From: SIG447 sp045577075
Lineage (GTDB): Bacteria; Bacillota; Clostridia; UMGS1883; UMGS1540
Direction of reading: 5' to 3'
Assembly: GCA_045577075.1 (NCBI GenBank)
Contig: JAZNHR010000047.1
Coordinates: 1-11,310 of the forward strand
DNA length: 11,310 nucleotides
The notes below the pieces were generated by a model that was not told the DNA's origin, made no database searches, and saw only the letters and a list, made by a program, of their open reading frames with translations. The first letter of the stretch is position 1. Every line of letters starts with the position of its first letter. Positions 6,684 through 11,310 of the stretch are shown one piece after another. Made by a program: the position numbers and the translations under genes.

Positions 6684-8051
6684 TTATGGATTTAAAAACA
6701 GTTCCCCAACGCGGTAGACGTCCCCTGCGCCCATAGTCAGCACCATATCGCCAGGCTTTGCGTTTTCCATAATGTAAGCTACACATGCGGCAAAGGACGG
6801 CATGTACAGGGCGTCGGGAATGGCATTTGCAAGGTCTCGGGCGCTGACAAGCCCTGTGTCCTTTTCTCTTGCGGCGTATATATCCAGAATCAGTGGATTT
6901 ACGCCACTAAGGACAGATACAAATTCGTCGAAAAGTGTTTTCGTTCTTGTGTAGGTATGGGGCTGGAATACGCAAAAGACGCGGCCGTCCGTCGATTCCG
7001 TGGCAACCTTTAAAGTCGCGGCAATTTCCGTAGGGTGGTGGGCGTAATCGTCAATGACCGTGACGCCATTCTTTTCTCCTTTTTTCTCAAAACGGCGGCC
7101 TACGCCTGTAAAGCTTTGCAGGCCTTCTGCAATCTTGGGAAACTCCAGTCCCAGAAAGCGGGAGGCGGCAATGGTACAAAGGGCATTCGATACATTATGC
7201 ATGCCATGCACGGAAAGGGTGATTTTGCCGAGCACTGTTCCTTTTTCCACCACGGTAAAGGACGGGCAGCCGTTTTCGGCAAGAGAAATATCCCGCGCTT
7301 CGTAGTCCGCCGCTTTTTCTCTGGAGCAGGTAATTACCCGGGAGGGGGTGCCTTCTACGGCGGAAACCGTGTTTTCGTCATCTGCGTTTATGACTACGGC
7401 GCCCTCTTTGGGCGTTAAATCTGCAAGGGCCCGAAACGTCTCTTTGATGTGATCTAAATCCCTAAAAAAGTCCAGATGATCTGCTTCTACATTTAATATA
7501 ATGCTTACAAGGGGGGAAAACCGTAGAAAGCTTTGGTGGTATTCACAGGCTTCGCAAATAAAATATTCGCCTTCCCCCACGCGAATGTTACCGCTAATGG
7601 CAGGGAGTTCGCCGCCTAAAGAAATGGTAGGGTCAAGCGCTGCCGAGAGGGCAATATGGGTGAGCATGGAAGTGGCTGTCGTCTTCCCGTGGGTGCCGGC
7701 GACTGCCACCGGATAGGCGTACAGCTTCATGATCGCACCCATAAGCGTTGCGCGGTCAAATACGATACAGCCACTCTCTTTTGCCGCTAAAAGTTCCGGA
7801 TTATCAGGCGCAATAGCAGCGGAATAAACAACCACATCCGGGGTTATAATATTAGAGGCACGTTGTCCTATGTAGATTTTCGCGCCTTTATTTTGCAGTC
7901 TTTTTGTAATATGTGTCTCCTGCCTGTCCGAGCCGCTGACAGAAAATCCGCGATTTATGAGAATTTCAGCAAGGCCGCTCATGCTGATGCCGCCGATGCC
8001 GATGAAATGTATATGGCTTTTTGGGGGCAAAGAAGATAATGAAAACGTCAT
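6684..8051 (-). CDS. murC: UDP-N-acetylmuramate--L-alanine ligase
   Basis: Cytoplasmic Mur ligase that adds L-alanine to UDP-MurNAc using ATP, the first amino-acid step of peptidoglycan stem-peptide synthesis. At 455 residues it has normal family length. The N-terminal UDP-binding Rossmann domain has GIGGISMSG (18-26). The central ATPase domain has the P-loop GTHGKTT (119-125), EACEYHQSFL (167-176) and the HNVSN region (285-289). The C-terminal domain begins around 320 and carries DDYAHHP (334-340) and GAGD (441-444), all typical of MurC rather than MurD, E or F. The start ATG is preceded by AAAGGA about 11 bases upstream. It is transcribed alone from the divergent region shared with spoVG, and ends at the terminator it shares with the tRNA gene. 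Confidence 0.97.
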   Translation of the reverse strand: MTFSLSSLPPKSHIHFIGIGGISMSGLAEILINRGFSVSGSDRQETHITKRLQNKGAKIYIGQRASNIITPDVVVYSAAIAPDNPELLAAKESGCIVFDRATLMGAIMKLYAYPVAVAGTHGKTTATSMLTHIALSAALDPTISLGGELPAISGNIRVGEGEYFICEACEYHQSFLRFSPLVSIILNVEADHLDFFRDLDHIKETFRALADLTPKEGAVVINADDENTVSAVEGTPSRVITCSREKAADYEARDISLAENGCPSFTVVEKGTVLGKITLSVHGMHNVSNALCTIAASRFLGLEFPKIAEGLQSFTGVGRRFEKKGEKNGVTVIDDYAHHPTEIAATLKVATESTDGRVFCVFQPHTYTRTKTLFDEFVSVLSGVNPLILDIYAAREKDTGLVSARDLANAIPDALYMPSFAACVAYIMENAKPGDMVLTMGAGDVYRVGELFLNP

Positions 8052-8088
8052 TTTTCAATCGGTCCTTTCGCTTAAAAAATACTGTTGC

Positions 8089-8107
8089 TAGGTATATTAT
8101 ACACCTA
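8089..8107. promoter_or_regulatory. 19-base imperfect palindrome over the murC -10 element
   Basis: TAGGTATATTATACACCTA pairs at eight of nine positions around a central T and fully encloses the murC -10. It is a good candidate operator, although the AT-rich core (TAT/ATA) comes free with a TATAAT box; the outer TAGGT/ACCTA arms are the informative part. Confidence 0.4.
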
Positions 8108-8125
8108 AAAATAAAAAAATTACAA
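8096..8125 (-). promoter_or_regulatory. Promoter of murC
   Basis: On the minus strand TTGTAA (8125-8120) is followed after 18 bases by a perfect TATAAT (8101-8096). The -35 lies within one arm of the 8115-8141 inverted repeat, and the -10 sits in the centre of the 8089-8107 palindrome, so both elements could be covered by a bound protein. Confidence 0.65.
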
Positions 8126-8141
8126 TATTTTTGTAATTTTT
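8115..8141. promoter_or_regulatory. 11-base perfect inverted repeat between the murC and spoVG promoters
   Basis: AAAAATTACAA (8115-8125), a 5-base centre, then TTGTAATTTTT (8131-8141). It overlaps the murC -35 and ends two bases before the proposed spoVG -35. This could be a shared operator for both divergent genes; a hairpin role is less likely because it lies upstream of both expected transcripts. Confidence 0.5.
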
Positions 8142-8142
8142 G

Positions 8143-8171
8143 TTGTATTTTTTATTTTTTTTTGGTACAAT
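8143..8171 (+). promoter_or_regulatory. Candidate promoter of spoVG
   Basis: TTGTAT (8143-8148), 17-base spacer, TACAAT (8166-8171). The expected start is near 8178, giving a leader of about 50 bases before the spoVG ATG. The boxes look like the housekeeping sigma type; the sigma-H type known for Bacillus subtilis spoVG is not obvious here. Confidence 0.6.
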
Positions 8172-8230
8172 ATATGATAGAAGGGTGTTTAACCGCTTCG
8201 GACCTACATATATGGGAGGGAGATGCATTC

Positions 8231-8506
8231 ATGGACATCACAGATATCCGCGTTCGGCGGATGACCGCAGAGGGCAAAATGAAGGCAGTTGTTTCTGTGA
8301 CCTTCGACAACGCTATCGTAATCCATGACATCAAGGTAATTGAAGGTCAAGACAAGCTGTTTATCGCAATGCCCAGCCGGAAGACGCCCGATGGCGTTTT
8401 CAAGGACATCGCGCACCCAATTCATGCTGAGATGCGTGAACTGTTGCAAAACGCGATTCTTCGCAAGTATGAAGAAACGCTTCTGCAGCAGGATGAAGCG
8501 GAATAA
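8231..8506 (+). CDS. spoVG: Septation/sporulation regulator SpoVG
   Basis: A 91-residue cytoplasmic protein with the full SpoVG pattern: an opening MDITDIRVRR, then FIAMPSRKTPDGVFKDIAHP (44-63), the signature block of the family, and a short acidic helical tail (KYEETLLQQDEAE). In other Firmicutes SpoVG is a nucleic-acid-binding global regulator that affects septation, sporulation and capsule or virulence genes. The ATG at 8231 is chosen because GGGAGGG lies about 10 bases upstream and the family starts here; an open frame extends back to 8021 but would overlap the divergent promoters and the murC start. The following gene is a glmU-type gene, as in the conserved spoVG-glmU order of Bacillus. 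Confidence 0.97.
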   Translation: MDITDIRVRRMTAEGKMKAVVSVTFDNAIVIHDIKVIEGQDKLFIAMPSRKTPDGVFKDIAHPIHAEMRELLQNAILRKYEETLLQQDEAE

Positions 8507-8517
8507 CTCGGCAAGAC

Positions 8518-8550
8518 AAAAAGGCAAATGAATTTTTCATTTGCCTTTTT
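8518..8550 (+). terminator. Intrinsic terminator after spoVG
   Basis: A 15-base perfect stem (8518-8532 pairs with 8536-8550), with GGCAAATGAA/TTCATTTGCC as its core, a TTT loop, and flanking A5/T5 runs. It begins 11 bases after the spoVG stop. No separate promoter fits in the 27 bases before the next gene, so it probably works as a partial terminator that lowers expression of the downstream genes. Confidence 0.88.
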
Positions 8551-8577
8551 GTTCTAAAAAAGAAAGGAGCAGAAAAA

Positions 8578-9261
8578 ATGGCAACAATGGAAGCCTACAA
8601 CGAAAAAAGAGAAGCACAGCGGAAAATCTGCATTGCATTTTTGGAAGCAGGCGTAAAAATCTGGAACATAGATGATACATATATAGAAGAAACTGTTAAA
8701 ATCGCACCGGGTGCAGAAATTTTACCGGGCTGTATCCTGGAAGGGGAAACGGTGATTGAAGAAGGCTGTATAATCGGCCCGCGCACAAGCCTGAAAAACT
8801 GTACCGTGAAAGAGAACGCATCTGTTCGCGAGACGGTGGCAGACAGCGCGGAAATCGGTGCGGAAGCAAAAGTTGGGCCGTTTACCTATATTCGCCCCGG
8901 CTCCGTCGTTGGCACGGGCTGTAAGGTTGGTGACTTTGTAGAGCTTAAAAACGCAAAGCTGGGAGACGGCACAAAAGTATCCCATCTTACCTATGTGGGG
9001 GATGCTGAGGTCGGCAAGAAAGTAAACTTTGGCTGTGGCACCGTGACGGTAAACTATGACGGCAAAATTAAACATAAAACGATTATTGGTGATAATGCCT
9101 TTATCGGCTGTAACACCAATCTTGTTTCTCCCGTAGAGGTGGGAGAGGGCGCATACATTGCCGCCGGATCCACCATTACGGACTTTGTACCCGGGAATAC
9201 CCTTGCCATCGCCCGTGCACGGCAGGTGGTGAAGGAGAACTGGAAAGATAAAAGAAAGTAA
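8578..9261 (+). CDS. Stand-alone GlmU-type acetyltransferase (left-handed beta-helix domain only)
   Basis: The 227 residues match the C-terminal half of GlmU, which acetylates glucosamine-1-phosphate with acetyl-CoA. The N-terminal uridylyltransferase (pyrophosphorylase) domain is missing. Residues 1-30 look like the GlmU linker helix, and from 35 on hexapeptide repeats form the left-handed beta-helix. Key residues align with E. coli GlmU without gaps at a constant offset of 227: R106 (R333), K124 (K351), the catalytic base H136 (H363) in SHLTYVGDAEVG, Y139 (Y366), N150 (N377), N159 in NYDG (N386) and K165 (K392). The acetyltransferase should therefore be active. The ATG has AAAGGAG 8 bases upstream, and no upstream coding remnant exists, because spoVG and a terminator lie there. 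The position after spoVG is where full glmU sits in Bacillus. A partner uridylyltransferase, or a full GlmU, must lie elsewhere. Less likely, it acetylates another sugar nucleotide. Confidence 0.85.
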   Translation: MATMEAYNEKREAQRKICIAFLEAGVKIWNIDDTYIEETVKIAPGAEILPGCILEGETVIEEGCIIGPRTSLKNCTVKENASVRETVADSAEIGAEAKVGPFTYIRPGSVVGTGCKVGDFVELKNAKLGDGTKVSHLTYVGDAEVGKKVNFGCGTVTVNYDGKIKHKTIIGDNAFIGCNTNLVSPVEVGEGAYIAAGSTITDFVPGNTLAIARARQVVKENWKDKRK

Positions 9262-9276
9262 AGCGAGGAAGAACGC

Positions 9277-11133
9277 ATGGCAGAAATCAAACAGCTTTCT
9301 CCAGCGGTTGCGGCACGGATTGCGGCAGGAGAAGTGGTGGAGAGACCTGCTTCTGTTATTAAAGAACTGGTGGAAAACGCCATTGATGCGCTGGCTACCC
9401 ATATTACGGTGGAGCTGCGGCATGGCGGCATTACATATATGCGTGTGACGGATAACGGCAAGGGTATGGCGGAAGAAGACGTACCTACGGCGTTTCTTCG
9501 CCATGCAACCAGCAAGATTGAAACGGGAGAGGATTTAGACAGCATTGTCACGCTCGGTTTCCGCGGTGAGGCACTTTACAGCATTGCTGCCGTGGCAAAT
9601 GTGGAAATTTTGACAAAACGGCGCGAAGACCCTTGGGGAACGAGTGCCCGTGTTTCGGGCGGCAGTACGCCTGAAATTGCCCCTGCCGGATGTCCTGACG
9701 GGACGAGTGTAATTATCCGGGATCTGTTTTTTAATACGCCTGCCCGTATGAAGTTTTTGAAAAAAGATAGTTTGGAAGCAGGCTATGCTGAAGAGATTGT
9801 GCGAAAAATCGCCTTGGCACGGCCGGATATTTCCTTCCGCTTTATTTCCGGCGGTAAAGACGTGTTTTTCACCCCCGGAGACGGCAACCTCGAGAACGTG
9901 GTGGCGGCACTTTTTGGCAGAGAGTATGCAAACGCCATGTTGCCCGTGGAATACGCCCAGGACGGGGTACAGATTACAGGCCTTATCGGTAAAAGCGAGC
10001 TCAATCGCCCCAATCGCACGTTCCAAATTTTCTTCGTCAACGGCAGAAGTGTAATGCACAAAAGCTTCTACGTTGCCCTCTCGGAGGCATATAAGGGGCA
10101 GATTATGCAGGGGCGCTTCCCCGTATGCGTACTGCATTTAAATATCGACCCCCAGCTTTGTGATGTAAATGTGCATCCTTCCAAAGCGGAAATCAAGTTT
10201 GCCAATGAAAAGCCTGTATTTGACGTAATTTATTGGGGTGCAAAGAATTCTCTGTACGCTATTCGGGATACGCGAAAGCTGCAAATGGAAGCCATAGTAC
10301 CGCCCGCGCAAACGGCGCCCATTCCAAAGGCGGAGCAAACGGTTTTTGTGCCGCCGGCGATACCAGAAGAGAAAAAAGCACCCGAGAAGGAAGATAAACG
10401 CGTCGCGGCGGCGATTGAAAAGCTTATTAAAAAGGAAATATATGAAAAGGCAGTGGTAGAAGAGGCACCCCCGGCCGCGGCATCTCCTGCCTATGTGCCG
10501 GTAGAAAAGCCGATTCCGCCGGAGAAGAAACCGGAAGAAGTGGCAGAAGAAAAGCCCGTCCCCGTTGTAAAAATACTGGGACAGGCGTTTGATACCTATA
10601 TCGTGGCAGAGGCGGACGCTAGGCTACTTCTTGTGGACCAGCACGCCGCCCATGAACGGATTATTTATAATTCTCTTGTGGAAGGCATGGAAGGAAAGGG
10701 GATAGACAGTCAGCTTCTTCTTATGCCCATAACCGTCAAGCTTTCTCCTTCGGAAATGGCGGTGTTTTCGGAAAATACCGAAATCATCGAGAAAAGCGGA
10801 TTTGAAGCCGAGGAATTCGGGACGGGACTTGTGAAAATTAGCATGGTGCCTACCGCACTTTCGGGCTGTGATATCAGTGCCGCTTTTATAGAAGTCATTG
10901 ACCGTCTTTCTGCAAAACGGGATACAAAAACCACTGCCGAAACGTACGCTCTTTACGGCATCGCCTGTAAAGCGGCGCTAAAGGCAGGGAAACTTCTGAG
11001 CGTGCGCGAGCAGGAGGTTTTGGTACAAAAAGCGCTCGCACTCGACGGCATTGCCACCTGCCCCCACGGTAGACCCATTATCTTGTCCCTGACAAAGACG
11101 GAAATTGAGAAACAGTTTAGACGCATCGTATAA
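9277..11133 (+). CDS. mutL: DNA mismatch repair protein MutL
   Basis: A 618-residue MutL of the endonuclease type. The N-terminal GHKL ATPase domain shows VENAIDA (32-38, with catalytic E33 and Mg-binding N34), DNGKGM (59-64), the ATP-lid motif GFRGEAL (94-100) and FFNTPAR (151-157). A low-complexity Pro/Glu/Lys/Ala linker covers about 342-428. The C-terminal domain has DQHAAHE (454-460), ACKAALKAG (563-571), CPHGRP (595-600) and a closing FRR, which build the metal-dependent nicking site, and QLLLMP (479-484), which fits the beta-clamp binding motif. The last acidic residue of the DQHA(x2)E(x4)E motif is Asn465 here. Clostridial and Bacillus MutL nick the daughter strand, since these bacteria lack MutH. 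It starts 15 bases after the glmU-type gene with GAGG as ribosome binding site, and is likely in the same transcript. No mutS is adjacent. Confidence 0.97.
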   Translation: MAEIKQLSPAVAARIAAGEVVERPASVIKELVENAIDALATHITVELRHGGITYMRVTDNGKGMAEEDVPTAFLRHATSKIETGEDLDSIVTLGFRGEALYSIAAVANVEILTKRREDPWGTSARVSGGSTPEIAPAGCPDGTSVIIRDLFFNTPARMKFLKKDSLEAGYAEEIVRKIALARPDISFRFISGGKDVFFTPGDGNLENVVAALFGREYANAMLPVEYAQDGVQITGLIGKSELNRPNRTFQIFFVNGRSVMHKSFYVALSEAYKGQIMQGRFPVCVLHLNIDPQLCDVNVHPSKAEIKFANEKPVFDVIYWGAKNSLYAIRDTRKLQMEAIVPPAQTAPIPKAEQTVFVPPAIPEEKKAPEKEDKRVAAAIEKLIKKEIYEKAVVEEAPPAAASPAYVPVEKPIPPEKKPEEVAEEKPVPVVKILGQAFDTYIVAEADARLLLVDQHAAHERIIYNSLVEGMEGKGIDSQLLLMPITVKLSPSEMAVFSENTEIIEKSGFEAEEFGTGLVKISMVPTALSGCDISAAFIEVIDRLSAKRDTKTTAETYALYGIACKAALKAGKLLSVREQEVLVQKALALDGIATCPHGRPIILSLTKTEIEKQFRRIV

Positions 11134-11168
11134 AAAAAGGGGGTGTAAAATAATTACACCCCCTTTTT
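11134..11168 (+). terminator. Intrinsic terminator of mutL
   Basis: A 15-base perfect stem, AAAAAGGGGGTGTAA (11134-11148) with TTACACCCCCTTTTT (11154-11168), with an AATAA loop, starting at the stop codon. It is symmetrical enough to work in both directions. Confidence 0.93.
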
Positions 11169-11195
11169 GGGGGGATAGGAAAAAATGTTCAGAAT

Positions 11196-11259
11196 GGGCA
11201 AACTGAGCCCGAAGGGGTTGCCCGACGGCGTACATGGGTACGCCGAGCGGCGAAGTTTG
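11196..11259. other. GC-rich multi-hairpin intergenic element of unknown kind
   Basis: No gene is seen from 11169 to the end of the window. Inside it, several pairings crowd together: CAAACT (11199-11204) with AGTTTG (11254-11259) as an outer stem; CCC-GAA-GGG (11208-11216); GGCGTAC (11227-11233) with GTACGCC (11238-11244) around ATGG; and the competing pairs GGGCAA/TTGCCC (11196-11201, 11218-11223) and CGCC-GAGC-GGCG (11241-11252). The base composition is much richer in GC than the surrounding intergenic DNA. It could be a structured RNA on either strand, or a copy of a dispersed palindromic repeat. I do not recognise a known riboswitch. Confidence 0.5.
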
Positions 11260-11294
11260 TTTCATAGCAAAAAGGCATCATACAAAAAGAAAAA

Positions 11295-11310
11295 CTTCAA
11301 AAATTTGAAG
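11295..11310. repeat. Palindrome at the right edge
   Basis: CTTCAAA-AA-TTTGAAG is a perfect 7-base inverted repeat in AT-rich DNA that ends exactly at the window border. It may be an operator or part of a longer hairpin belonging to the next gene; its context is missing. Confidence 0.5.

Noticed and set aside
8021..8230. A 70-residue N-terminal extension of SpoVG
   Set aside because: It would run through the murC start and both divergent promoters. The family begins at the ATG at 8231, which has its own ribosome binding site.
11196..11259. Cyclic-di-GMP (GEMM) riboswitch suggested by GGGCAAACTG
   Set aside because: The rest of the conserved GEMM core (the GACGCAAAGCC segment and the second-stem receptor) is not present.
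10978..11265. A 95-codon minus-strand frame (MKQTSPLGVP...) over the end of mutL and the structured element
   Set aside because: It crosses a strong terminator and lies mainly antisense to the conserved C-terminal motifs of mutL, with no ribosome binding site noticed. I treat it as spurious coding across a structured element.

Overview
The window looks chromosomal, from a low-to-moderate GC Firmicute, most likely a spore-former-related Clostridia (an Oscillospiraceae/Ruminococcaceae-like member is my guess). The signs are strong AAGGAGG-type ribosome binding sites, classical TTGACA/TATAAT promoters, hairpin plus T-run terminators, a spoVG gene directly ahead of a glmU-type gene, and an endonuclease-type MutL. 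I see no phage, transposase, integrase or CRISPR genes.

Left half, minus strand (about 6412 down to 1): a catabolic operon in the order DeoR-family regulator, zinc-dependent medium-chain dehydrogenase (polyol/sorbose-1-phosphate-reductase-like), E2 acyltransferase with two lipoyl domains, E3 dihydrolipoyl dehydrogenase, and a thiamine-diphosphate E1 that runs off the left edge. A near-consensus promoter with TGAAAAAAAT repeats lies ahead of the regulator. The logic parallels the known pairing of butanediol dehydrogenase with the acetoin dehydrogenase complex: an alcohol is oxidised to a keto compound, which a TPP/lipoyl complex then cleaves or decarboxylates to an acyl-CoA plus NADH. The true substrate cannot be read from the sequence; the DeoR regulator and the SorE-like dehydrogenase hint at a sugar, polyol or sugar phosphate.

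Middle (about 6413-8230): an AT-rich divergent region, then a tRNA-Leu(GAG) with its own promoter and encoded CCA. A symmetrical terminator shared with the convergent murC gene follows. murC (peptidoglycan precursor synthesis) reads leftward, and spoVG reads rightward from a shared 179-base region that holds two palindromes overlapping or flanking the promoters.

Right half, plus strand (8231-11168): spoVG, an internal terminator-like hairpin, a stand-alone GlmU-type acetyltransferase that lacks the uridylyltransferase domain, and mutL (mismatch repair), ending at a strong terminator. Beyond it, at 11169-11310, is a gene-free stretch with a GC-rich multi-hairpin element and a palindrome cut by the window edge.

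Most genes are ordinary core genes. The points that merit a second look are the dehydrogenase/E1-E2-E3 operon of unknown substrate, the domain-trimmed GlmU, the codon-usage break inside E1, and the two structured intergenic elements.
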